From positions 1 to 20,000 of the forward strand of contig VIGQ01001712.1 of NCBI GenBank assembly GCA_009663005.1: a DNA stretch of 20,000 nt. Direction: 5' to 3'. A model generated the notes under the pieces. It had not been told where the DNA came from. It saw only the letters and a program-made list of their open reading frames with translations, and searched no databases. Each line of letters starts with the position of its first letter. Positions within the stretch are counted from its first letter, which is position 1. The stretch is from Actinidia chinensis. Lineage: Eukaryota; Streptophyta; Magnoliopsida; Ericales; Actinidiaceae. A program made the translations under genes and the position numbers. This document shows, one piece after another, positions 9,719-19,205 of this stretch.

Positions 9719-10230
9719 CGTCACATCCCCCACCCAACCTAATAAACATAATTAAGCTAATTAGATGGGATGTGATCGCACAGGTCACCATACTGCGCAC
9801 GACTCCTGATATTCTTCTCCACATACTCCAATGAATAACGATGATATTTTAAAACCAATACATAGATTAACATATATCCCTACACTAACATACAACATAC
9901 CATCTTCGTTAAATATAAGACATTTATACACCACATAAAGTTCTGCCCAACAACATCCACTCAACCAGGAATCCCCACAGCTAGGGACTATACCCACAGT
10001 GAGCCAGACGCTATTCCATATCTCCTCACTGACAAAACAATCTGTGTGGGTGTGAGCTAAATATCCACGTGCTCACAATAAATAATCATTCATATAAAAT
10101 GATGAGAAACAACACACATCATATAAATATCCCAACAATAATGAATGTCAATGCATAATGCATCACCCCATGTCGCGCAAGTTTAGATAACGTTGGCCCC
10201 AATATTGTGGCTGTCGTTAATCCAAGAATG

Positions 10231-10295
10231 CCCACCGTTGGCAACCCCTAGGCTAGTCCACCGTGACAAGCCTTGTTTACCCACCGTGGTTACTT
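10231..10295. promoter_or_regulatory. GC-rich CCACCGTGG cluster in left LTR
   Basis: Three near-copies of CCACCGTGG/CCACCGTGA (the first degenerate, CCACCGTTGG) are separated by about 25-30 bp around a CCTAGGCTAG core. They stand out in an AT-rich LTR. The same cluster is kept in the right LTR and in the LTR-like fragment at 12935-13005, so it is an ancestral part of the LTR. A regulatory role is only inferred. Confidence 0.4.
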
Positions 10296-10409
10296 TCACA
10301 TGCAATGCAAGCACAAAGATAATGATATGCATTGCCACATCACTCACATATATCATCACGATATAATCCTATCACCAGTCGTTAAACGTCACCAAAATCA
10401 TCATCAAGC

Positions 10410-10640
10410 GTATAAAGACAAGCACTTCTATGAATAGATATCTTATATATTATTTCTCCACCTCCCTATTCCCACCTGCCCCCCGGGGTCATATTTATTC
10501 ATTATCAAACATGATTATAATCAATCACATAAATATAATCACCACCATCATCATATAATCACCTCATAGATATATTTATCATCACCATCGTATAAAGACA
10601 AGCAATTCCGTATGAATAGATCATCTATAATCCCCCACCT
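10410..10640. repeat. internal LTR duplication, two copies 180 bp apart
   Basis: GTATAAAGACAAGCA followed by a TATGAATAGAT-type sequence and a CCCACCTG-type segment starts at 10410 and again at 10590. The right LTR carries the same pair about 167 bp apart, so the duplication predates insertion of this copy. Confidence 0.75.
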
Positions 10641-11839
10641 GTTACCAGGGCATACCAATTGATTTCACTCCTCTCGTTAAACCAGAGTCATTTATCCTGC
10701 TTTAATCCCTATAACAAAATAATTCACATAATTTAAATCCAATCCTATATTGTATAATATAGCCGATGGATTCGTATAACTTATTACCATTACAACCTAA
10801 AAATTTTCAAGAACGATCGGACCATGTTTCAACCGTTGATCGTTTTACTAATCACGCTCATTATCCACTACCGATCACCACTTTATGAATACGTATTCTA
10901 ACTTTCGATTTGTCCAAACTGACCCCATAATTAATTCAGAAAGGCTGAAACCATTGAAAACGACTATTCACATGCCCTAAAAATTCACATCCGTTTTGAC
11001 CAATTTTTTAAAAATAAGGTACACGAAGGTTTGCCTAGGCGTGACCACACTAGATTATTTCAACCTGGGCAAGCCATTAACACTAACTCAAAGCGCGAAT
11101 CCAACTCTCTGGTTGTTTCAATCAACTTGCACAAAATGCGCACACAACACACTACGCACAAATACGGTAATATTATATGATCTATATACATGCTTTTAAT
11201 TTAAATACTCTTCAAAATTCACTGTTATTAATAATTTCTTTCTCCGCAATTTATTTATCAATCATTTCTCATCTCCACCTTCTCTCTACAATTCACTAAT
11301 TCTCATACCCACTTTTAGCTAATTTTAATTTGTGTACAAACCTAATCTTGTTTAACATATAATTCATAATACCCAATTTAATTTCTAATCAAACTAATGG
11401 TAGAATGAACACTAATTACTGAAATTTAATAACTCACGCTCCAATTTTTTTTTTTCTCGCGTCTTTTCTGGTTTCTCTTCCCGTCTCTCGCTCCTCGCTA
11501 TCGTCTTTGTTTTGTTCCTTCTTCTTTTGCGCTGAGTTTCCTTCCTTCTCTCTTCATCTTTCCTCTCGTCTTCCTCTCTCTCCTTTTTTCCCCTTTACCT
11601 CTTTCTTTTTTTCTTTTTTCCTTTCCAAACACTATAGGTACAATGCCGACAAACCATCAATTTTTTTAATTAAATTACAATACACCTTTCCCTTCTAATT
11701 TCGGATTCTTCTTTGATTATCTCACAATTGTTTAAAATCTTTCAATTTAATCGCAACTAAGTTAAGTATTCAACGCTAATTGTACCCGTAACTTTAATTA
11801 ATAACATTTTACTGTTTCCCCCGCACCTACACGCCTCCC

Positions 11840-11860
11840 TATATAACGGCACGTGGCTTC
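11840..11860 (-). promoter_or_regulatory. LTR core promoter: TATA box with upstream G-box
   Basis: On the minus strand CACGTG (11850-11855) lies just upstream of GTTATATAG (11840-11848). The same order is kept in the right LTR. This resembles a plant Pol II core promoter with a bZIP/bHLH-type ACGT element. It lies only about 110 bp from the start of the LTR, so U3 would be short and R-U5 very long. Confidence 0.5.
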
Positions 11861-11961
11861 ACCGTCAATAAACTAGAACTAACGAATTATTAAATAAGAA
11901 TTAACTATATAATTTATCATTGAATGAAACTAATTAATGATTAAGGATTTAGGGTCTCACA

Positions 11962-11981
11962 AAACTCTCCCTCTCCCCGCC
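11962..11981 (-). other. polypurine tract
   Basis: On the minus strand GGCGGGGAGAGGGAGAGTTT abuts the TGTGAGACCC start of the 3' LTR. It is preceded by TTTCGGGGCGAAATTTTTATTAAGG-like sequence, typical upstream of plant Ty3/gypsy polypurine tracts. It primes plus-strand DNA synthesis during reverse transcription. Confidence 0.85.
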
Positions 11982-11989
11982 TTAATAAA

Positions 11990-12805
11990 AATTTCGCCCC
12001 GAAATTCTCACATCTGTGATAGAAATCTACCACGATCTCATATACCTCGAACTCTCCTAAGTCGCCTCATCGACTTAGAACTTTCTTCATATTCAATTTG
12101 GCACAAATCGATCCAATACAATTGGAATTCTCACCCATACTATCTCAACAAAACGAAGTCCACCCAAATAATATATTAAGAAGAAGTTCTCCCTAAACAC
12201 AATATAATCCATCGCCTGCCCAATTATTCAGAGGCCTCAATATTAATTAATAAGAGTATTAATCCTCAATCTGTTTCACTATTCCATAAATTTCAATATG
12301 CTACCCCGCTACCGACTCATCTTAATTCTCTTGCCAACTTCTGCCATTTACTAACATTGATACTACTCGATCATGCCGCTACAAACTCTACATTTGTAAT
12401 GGTCTCATCTTCTTATCCACATATTAACTCTATTTTTAAATCCCAACAGTTTCATTTCTCTCAACATCACTCTAACACAACAGGTCAATCCATCTCCAAT
12501 ATACAAACTCTCCAAATGTCATACAAAAAAACTATGTCTGGTAATTGTAAATTCCATTAAAGTTAAGTATTCACTCAATTATGTTGAAGTACAACCGATG
12601 ATACCATATCATACCTCTTCAAATATCTACATAATCCTCTGTGACTACCCATTCCCGAACACCCATCGTGCGACCAATGCTTCTCATGCCAACCAAGATC
12701 TTATTAGTTATGAGGAGTTTTGCCAGATTTCAACACCATTGCCACATTCAATCACGTCATCAATGAATATGACTTATAACAATTTTTATCATATAAATGT
12801 TTAAA
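11990..12805 (-). pseudogene. gypsy pol relic: RT, RT-connection and integrase tail
   Basis: Read on the minus strand, VIFIDDVI (12750-12773) matches the catalytic RT box of Ty3/gypsy polymerases and is preceded by a degraded YLDKF-like stretch. GLCRYL (about 12620-12637) resembles the GYYRRF connection motif. A weak RNase H start may follow near 12500-12537. At 12054-12068 GAGGCGACTTAGGAG reads EAT*E, the EATWE motif of chromovirus integrase C-termini with the Trp codon changed to a stop, followed by MR/RY-like codons. RT box to tail spans only about 700 bp, far less than in intact elements, so RNase H and integrase are largely deleted. No continuous frame remains. The group assignment (chromovirus) is inference. 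Confidence 0.6.
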
Positions 12806-12904
12806 GTCACCACAATGCTCACGCACATAGGTTTTCCCACCAATTGAGATATAAAAATCACTCCATTAACATGTAATATTTTCTGAATGCATGTATGATT
12901 ACAA

Positions 12905-13150
12905 CAACAATAAACAGCGCTTTAGATATCATGAATGTCCCGGACACTCTTGTAGGCTAGTCCACCGTGACTAAGCCTTAGGTTTAGCCCGCACCCGTGG
13001 CTATACCTTTCTCATTACTATGGCGTTATGCACACAATATGAATGTAAACGCAATATCACCATCATAACTCAACGATCAATATCCTATTATATGTCAGCA
13101 CAAGTCGGCCACACCAACATCAACACCATATAGTACACAACATCATCACC
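12905..13150 (-). repeat. diverged LTR fragment inside the pol region
   Basis: GCTTTAGATATCATGAATG, GTAGGCTAGTCCACCGTGACTAAGCCTTAG and CACCCGTGGCTA match the LTR segments at 10185-10295 and 16105-16217, in the same orientation. Agreement fades on both sides. It lies exactly where the N-terminal half of RT should be. It is most easily explained as a piece of a related element's LTR acquired by nested insertion and deletion or by recombination. Confidence 0.55.
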
Positions 13151-13512
13151 AATATTGAATGCAATATCATATCAATATAATAACAATTTCAATATAGATA
13201 AGTTACATAAGTCTACCAGCATAAACCACTTTAATCATCTAAGACATATGAGTAAATTGTCTCAAACTCTCACCTTACTACAATCATTATCTTCCTCTGC
13301 TAGTCAGTGCAATATTAACAACTATAGTTTTTTAATTGAGTTCAACCACTCCCACAATATGTCCTTTAAGCCTGAATAATATTTTCCTCTCTTTACGATA
13401 GTAACACATTCTAAAATCTGATGTGAGGCAATTATTCTAAAAGCACAATCCTCACTCCTAGACAGCATAGTCAACAAACAAAATCTGAAACCAGTTTAAT
13501 TTTCAACATTAA

Positions 13513-13572
13513 TTTTCTTTTTTCTTTCTTTCTTTCTTTCTTTCTTTTTTTTTCTCCTTTTTTTTTTTCTTA
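13513..13572. repeat. (TTTC)n microsatellite and T-rich tract
   Basis: About six TTTC units are flanked by T runs. It lies within the decayed interior of the gypsy element. Confidence 0.9.
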
Positions 13573-14451
13573 TCTTCTAATCTTTTGTCCCCCCACTAAG
13601 CCCAATTGGTTTTTTTCCTTTCAAAAATTACACTTTTGTTTTCTTCCTTCTCAAATTTTGAAATTCTTTAATTTCATTTCAAAATTTTTGAAGTTTTCAT
13701 TTGAACCCCACACTTACATTCAAAGATATTATTATCAATATAGATCATACTCCCCAAACACTTCCTGTAATTTCAATATCCAGATGAACTGAATAGGCAC
13801 ACGTTTTGTAGTCAATCCAATAATACAACTCTAACTACCAAATACTTTCATATCTTTTATGATTCCTCTTCCATTTTTCTATCATAATCTCAAACATTTC
13901 AAAATTACAATGTGTCATTACACCCAGTCACCTTCACACCTTCATCAACTTGCTTTATTCATAATCATTCTTCAATTTTCATTATACGTTTCCAATATAC
14001 ACATTCAACTTTGTTTCATCTCAATAAACTCAAACCTCACAAGGGTAATGCATTCCACATAGCCACTTAATTTCATCATGGTCCCTCAAATGAAAAATCA
14101 GTACAACACCATAAATCTTTCATTCAAAAAAATTTCATTGTTTATATCAGAAACATAACGCCCATAAAATGATAACCATCCTCAGTCCCACTTCCTATAA
14201 CGAAAAGACCACTCACTCCCAATACCACACTAAGCACTATCGATGGGCCTTATCCCATTTTCCTCATTGCATTTAACATAAATTCACAGTCCTTCTTTTC
14301 TTCAAAAATAAAATAAAACTCACCCATATGCTATTCATAAACTCCAATACATATTAAAGACCTTGAAATCTTAATTCACAAATCAGAACTCTTTCACTTT
14401 AGAACTACAATTGGTCCACCACTAAATACAAAATCAAACACATAACACCAG

Positions 14452-14496
14452 TTATTATTATTTTCTTATTATTTTATTTTTATTTTTATTTTTATA
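14452..14496. repeat. (TTATT)/(TTTTTA)n low-complexity tract
   Basis: Repeated TTATTATTA followed by three ATTTTT units. Low complexity only. Confidence 0.85.
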
Positions 14497-15627
14497 AGTA
14501 CCCACCGCCACACCCATAGAAGAACTTGAATCCTCTGAATTCTGACTATATAATCTCAAGTACAATCATAATATCTCCCAACAAACCTACAATACATTCA
14601 ACATCCTCTTATAACTATATAATTAAGGATTTATAATTCTACGATACCAATAGATTACCACCTCTCTTTACTATCTTCTTTCAAAATTTTACACACGGTC
14701 TAAATTTTAGCTCAATGAGTTGGGTTTAAATCAAATTCAAAGTCCACAGAAATCAAAGGATGGAATTAGGAACTAATCAGATATCTGAATTGAAATTGCA
14801 ATCGGCCAATTATGCACTCAACACAAACACCAAGATCAGTCACCCAAAAAGGCTCAAAAAAACAATAAATAAAGATATCAACAGATCACTCTCTACACTA
14901 CGATGATCAGTATCAACAATCTCATTCACTAACCCTATCTCAGGACATCCAAAATTCCACTCAATCAATAGCAAGAATCCATAATGTACAACTTGCTGAC
15001 TTATAGAAGTGAGACTTCACATATATCGCTACTCTTGATATTATGATAGATACTCATCAATATTCTCAACTTATCATATTATCCGCAACAAAATACTAAC
15101 TCAAAATAAGATAAACACTGCATACTTAAACTACCATTGCTGCAATTGGTAATCATCGAACGCAAGTAATACAAAATTACCAAAGAATCAAATTCATATT
15201 CTACAATGTTTTTTTTTTCTCCAAGTTTTCATACACCTCGTTATAATACCACTTCTCACTTCCACACGATATTCTCTATAGTGTAAAAAACAAATATATT
15301 GGTGTCTTCTGATTATATTAATGCTCACTGAGTTCAATGATTCATAACACATACTCTTAACACCCTGAATCCATAGTTCAGAGATACGCCCATGTCACAA
15401 CGGGAATACTGATAACAACCTCTTTCTCAATTTTCACTAAATGGGTTCTCTTCTGGCCATTCTCTCTGCACTCATTCAATAGTAGTACCACACTTATAGA
15501 CCCACATCACCTTATCTACTTAAGCCGACACAAACACCCCTATGGTTCCTGCAATCCTAGACAAACAACAACCACCCACACCACACAGCCTCGGTTTATA
15601 GACTTTGGCTTGGAAACTAAAACCACA

Positions 15628-15641
15628 GCTCTGATAAACCA
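15628..15641 (-). other. primer binding site, initiator Met-tRNA type
   Basis: Three bases inside the end of the 5' LTR the minus strand reads TGGTTTATCAGAGC. This equals the common plant site TGGTATCAGAGC (initiator tRNA-Met) with a two-base insertion. It marks the start of minus-strand DNA synthesis and confirms that the right-hand LTR is the 5' LTR. Confidence 0.8.
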
Positions 15642-16152
15642 AACTGTCACATCCCCCAAACCTAATTAAACATAATTAATCTAATTAATGGGATGTGATC
15701 GCACAGGTCAACCATACCTGCGACGACTCCGGATTTCCTCCACATACTCCAATGGACTAACAGATATTATTAAAAACAAATACTATAAGATTAACATATA
15801 TCCTACACTACATAGAAACATACCATCTGTAAATATAAGACATTTTATACAACCAACTAAGTTCTGCCCACAACATCCAACCAACCAGGAATCCACACAG
15901 CTAGGACTATGACCACATGATCCGACCCTATCCATAATCTCCTCACCTGACAAAACAATCTTGTGTGGGTGTGAGCCTAAATATCCACGTGCTCACAATA
16001 GATCATCAATTCATATAAAATGATGAAGAAACAAACAACACATCATATAAATATCCAACAAAATTAAATGTTCAATTGCATAAGCATCACCCACATTGCG
16101 CCAAGTTTAGATAACGTTTTGCCCAACATTTGTTGCTCGTTATCAATGAATG

Positions 16153-16217
16153 CCCACCGTGGCCCCCTAGGCTAGTCCACACCGTGACTAAGCCTTAGTT
16201 AACCCCCCACCGTGGTT
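16153..16217. promoter_or_regulatory. GC-rich CCACCGTGG cluster in right LTR
   Basis: CCCACCGTGGC, CACACCGTGAC and CCCACCGTGG surround CCTAGGCTAG, as in the left LTR. It is conserved in position, but its function is unknown. Confidence 0.4.
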
Positions 16218-16346
16218 AACTTTCACCAGTCAATGCAAGCACACAGATAATGATATGCATTGCACAATCCACCTCACCGATATAATCCACAGATATAAAT
16301 CATTATTCACCATCGTATAAATTCACCAAATCATCAAATCATCAAT

Positions 16347-16560
16347 CTATAAAAGACAAGCAATTCAATATGAATACGAATTATCTTATATATTATTTTC
16401 CCACCTGCCACCTCATATTTATATCATTATCAACATGATTATATAATCATCACATAAATATAATCAACCACCACAATCAATATCACCTCATAGATAATTA
16501 TCATCACCACCATCGTAAACAGAGCAAGCAATTCAGTATGAATAAGATCATCTATATCCC
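16347..16560. repeat. internal LTR duplication, two copies about 167 bp apart
   Basis: TATAAAAGACAAGCAATTCAATATGAATA starts at about 16349, and the partner GTAAACAGAGCAAGCAATTCAGTATGAATA starts at 16515. It is the counterpart of the pair in the left LTR. Confidence 0.7.
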
Positions 16561-17757
16561 ACATATCCCACCTGTTACCGGCATACCAATTTAGTCACTC
16601 CTCTCGTTAACCCAGAGTAATTTGATCCGCTTTATCCAAAAACCTATAACAAAATAATTTTCACATATTAATCCATCCCTACTTGTAATATATAGCCGAT
16701 GGATTTGTATAAACTATTACCAATTACAACCTAGAAATTTTCAAGACGTCGACCATGTTTCACATTTCAAACCGTTGATCGTTACTAATCACGCTCTTAT
16801 CACTACCGTCACCACTTTATGAATACTTTATTCTAAACTTTGAATTTGTCCAAACTGACCCCATAATTAAGATTCAGAAGGCGACATTGAAACGACTATT
16901 CACACAATACTAAAATTCATCCGTTTTGACAATTTTAAAATAAGGTACACGAAGGTTTCCTAGGCGTGACCACACTAGATTATTTTCAACCTGGGCAGCC
17001 ATTAACACTAACAGAAGCTGCGAATCCAACTCTCTGTTTGTTTCAACTTGCACAAAATTGCGCACACACACACATACGCACAAATACGTGTATATATATA
17101 TAGATCTATATACATGCTTATTTATTTAAATACTCTTCAAATCAACTTTATTAATAATATTCTCAATTTATTTTCAAATCAATTTCTCATCTCCACCTTC
17201 TCTCTCTCGTACAATTCACTAATTTCTCATGACCCACGTTTAGCTAAATTTAAATTGTTTTCACAAACACTAATTCTTGTTTAACAATATAATTCATAAT
17301 ACCCCAATTTAAAATTCTAACTCAAACTAATGGTAAGACTGAAACTAATTACTGAAATTTAATAACTCACCTTCCAATTTTTTTTTTCTCCTCTTTTCTG
17401 GTCTTCTCTTCCCTCTCCTTCTCGCTCTTCCCTATTCGTCTTTTGTTTTTCCTTCTTTTTGCTCTGAGTTTTTCCTTCCTTCTCTCTTTCATTCCTTCTC
17501 TCGTCTGCTCTCCTTTCCCCTTTACTCTTCTTTTCTTTCTTTTTTTTTTACAAAGCACTATAGTACAATGGCCGACAAAACCATCATTTTTTTTAATTAA
17601 ATTACAAAAAAACAAACCTTTTCCCTTCCTAATTTACGATGTCTTCTTGATTTATCTCACGTGTTAATCTTTCAATTTAATCCCAACTAAGTTAAGTATT
17701 CACGCTTTGTACCCGTAACTTACTCATAACATTTTACTCCCCGCACATACACTCCCA

Positions 17758-17790
17758 CATATAAACGCACTCCACGTGCTTCACGTCAAT
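17758..17790 (-). promoter_or_regulatory. LTR core promoter: TATA box, G-box and TGACGTG motif
   Basis: On the minus strand TTGACGTGAAG, then CACGTG (17773-17778), then GTTTATATG (17758-17766) occur in order. As this is the 5' LTR, this copy would have driven the element's transcript. Two ACGT cores just upstream of a TATA box resemble bZIP-responsive plant promoters. Confidence 0.5.
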
Positions 17791-17867
17791 AAACTAAATT
17801 ATTAACAAATTACCGATAATAATTATAATGGATGAAACAATATGAAATTGGATTTTAGGGTCTCACA

Positions 17868-18659
17868 AAAACAGCAAAGTTTTTAATTAATCGGAAACTC
17901 CCTATTCCATTTTCACATATGAAAACCCTGACAGAGATGAACAATCAAAGACCAGAATCAAAATTTTCTATACAAAATAAAATAGAGCACATAAGGCAAT
18001 AAATTCAAGATTAAAAAAGGATAAATATTACCTAAAATCCATGAAAGTTTTAAAGCGAAAAACCCTAATTCGATAATGAAACTTGATAAAGATGAATAAG
18101 CAAGACGCAGAAATCAACTTAAAAAAGCCATGATCGAACACTCTCACCATTGACGCTACCCTCTTTCTTACCCGACTCAGTAATATGTTTTAAGGAGAAT
18201 TTACAATAAAATATCAAGTCATTGCAATTTGGACCAAGAATGAAATAAAAAAGGCACTACAAAGAATACTAAAGATTGTAATCTAAATCTAACCGCTATG
18301 TCCCCCACTTAGCCACTAACAGTTTTAATGTGGAACTAATATACCTCTCAATTACACTTACTAACTCTAACTACTGCCCAATTGAATAGACGACTTGTAC
18401 TCTGGATAAAAAAAAAAACTGATGGAGATAAAGTGGGTGTCCATGTGGTCATTCTCTGACTATCCACAGCAAAATCCAAGTCTTCCCCTGTTAAACCATC
18501 ACATCAAATGTGCAAGTAGATAAAATCATCAAGAAACTAAAAATAGGGGCAGTCAAATGTACATTGATAGGATATGTGACGCAACCTAGACAAGAAATTG
18601 TCAAATTCCACAATTTTAAAACTAAACAATAGTCGCTTAATCATGAAGATGGATATGAT
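17868..18659. other. non-coding sequence between the LTR element and the inverted repeat
   Basis: No convincing coding sequence on either strand. On the minus strand a 5'-leader-like TTAGGGTTTTTCGC (near 18055-18070) is followed by CATGGATTTTAG|GTAATA, so it could be the transcribed region downstream of the minus-strand TATA box in the inverted repeat. This is only a suggestion. Confidence 0.4.
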
Positions 18660-19171
18660 GTAATCTTGCAAAAGATACAATTTCAAAGTAAAATCATAGA
18701 CACATTCATACCAATAGGCAAAACCCTACAAGAGCCTTTGGTTTTGCATCTTCCAAAGACCCTAGTTACATAAACCGGTTTAAAGAAGTATATCGACAAA
18801 TGTGTGTGTTGTGAAGAAAAAAGAGAGAGGGAGAGATTCACATTGGAACAAGACTATTTCTTACGGTCCTTTTGCTTCTGCACCCATTCTGCTCTGCTCT
18901 GCCCTCCCTTCCACACTCTCTCCCCTTATATAGAGGCAGTGCATATCTTCAATCGATTTCTTTCCTTACTTGAAGAAAGAAAAATGGTTTTGACATCCTG
19001 TTTTGCACTCTTATTCCTCTCTCTCTCTCTGAACGGTTTTGACCACATGCTGTTCAGTTGTTCCACTATCTCTCTCTCAACAAATACAAAACATTTCCTT
19101 ATTGGTAATGCATGTTATAGATCTTACTTTTTATTTTTGACAACAGAAAAAAAAATTAAATAGTAATTTTT
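18660..19171 (+). repeat. left arm of a large imperfect inverted repeat
   Basis: It pairs with the reverse complement of 19206-19787 over its whole length. Shared blocks include GCAAAAGATACAATTTCAAAGTAAAAT, ACATAAAC, CTTCAATCGATTTCTTTCC, GAAGAAAGAAAAA, TTTTGCACTC, TCTCTCTCAACAAATA, TTTCCTTATTGGT and ATGCATGTTATA, down to TAAATAGTAATTTTT at the loop. Differences are mainly substitutions. The 119-codon plus-strand frame at 18804-19163 lies inside and has no domain; it is judged a by-product. Confidence 0.9.
18925..18934 (-). promoter_or_regulatory. TATA box in the left arm, pointing left
   Basis: On the minus strand CTATATAAGG is followed by a GA/CT-rich leader-like stretch containing AATCTCTCCCTCTCTC and CACAACACACACATTTG. 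The mirror copy in the right arm also keeps a TATA-like box. Both point away from the loop, as in a head-to-head promoter pair. No long coding frame follows on the minus strand. Confidence 0.45.
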
Positions 19172-19205
19172 TTTTATTATATTATTTTATTTTTAAATGG
19201 GGTAT
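19172..19205. other. loop of the inverted repeat
   Basis: About 34 bp of AT-rich spacer (TTTATTATATTATTTTATTTTTAAATGGGG-type) separate the two arms. The immediately flanking AAATAGTAATTTTT and AAAAATTACTATTT are complementary. Confidence 0.75.

Larger units (their letters stand above)
9719..11961 (-). repeat. 3' LTR of the gypsy element (left copy)
   Basis: It aligns throughout with 15645-17867. On the minus strand it begins TGTGAGACCC (11961 downward) and ends ATGTGACG, so the terminal CA has become CG. It contains a TATA box with an adjacent G-box (11840-11855), a pyrimidine-rich tract (11439-11620), a 180-bp-spaced internal duplication (10410 and 10590) and a GC-rich CCACCGTGG cluster (10231-10295). 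Short frames within it (10996-11199, 11507-11698, minus 9785-9997) are not conserved with the other LTR and are not genes. Confidence 0.9.
13151..15627 (-). other. internal region of the LTR element, gag/protease not recognisable
   Basis: This is where gag, protease and the RT start should lie on the minus strand. I could not find a CCHC zinc knuckle, a protease DSG motif or a gag core. Frames are short and stops frequent. It holds a TTTC repeat (13513-13572) and an AT-rich repeat (14452-14496). It is either extremely decayed coding sequence or unrelated filler. Confidence 0.5.
9719..17867 (-). mobile_element. decayed Ty3/gypsy LTR retrotransposon (chromovirus-like)
   Basis: Two direct repeats of about 2.2 kb bracket 3.7 kb. 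Read on the minus strand, each LTR starts TGTGAGACCC and ends near GGGGGATGTGACA. A primer site, then pol relics, then a polypurine tract lie in the expected order, which fixes the orientation. The RT motif FIDD and an integrase-tail motif like EATWE just upstream of the polypurine tract point to Ty3/gypsy and suggest a chromovirus such as the Tekay/Del group, which is known for long LTRs. The internal region is too short for gag-pol, and RT and the tail lie only about 700 bp apart, so most of RNase H and integrase is gone. The outer flanking five bases (AAATA left, AAAAC right) do not give a clear target duplication. It is inactive in cis. Confidence 0.85.
15645..17867 (-). repeat. 5' LTR of the gypsy element (right copy)
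   Basis: It aligns end to end with 9719-11961. On the minus strand it begins TGTGAGACCC (17867 downward) and ends GGGGGATGTGACA at 15645, a canonical TG..CA pair. It carries the same TATA/G-box pair (17758-17778), pyrimidine-rich tract (17378-17550), internal duplication (16347 and 16514) and CCACCGTGG cluster (16153-16217). The GA-rich minus-strand frame at 17367-17615 is just the complement of the pyrimidine tract. Confidence 0.9.

Noticed and set aside
14700..14760. Minus-strand VDFEFDLNP-like stretch resembling the start of gypsy RT
   Set aside because: It lies nearly 2 kb from the RT box, where about 0.4 kb is expected. The following sequence does not match RT, so the likeness is probably chance.
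17367..17615. Lys/Arg/Glu-rich 82-codon minus-strand frame
   Set aside because: It is the complement of the LTR pyrimidine tract. The equivalent part of the other LTR does not keep the frame.
9719..17867. Purely non-coding LARD element
   Set aside because: LTR and internal lengths fit loosely, but RT and integrase-tail relics on the minus strand show descent from a coding gypsy element.
18804..19163. 119-codon plus-strand open frame
   Set aside because: It lies wholly in the left arm of the inverted repeat. It has no domain, and the matching minus-strand frame in the right arm is not conserved as protein.
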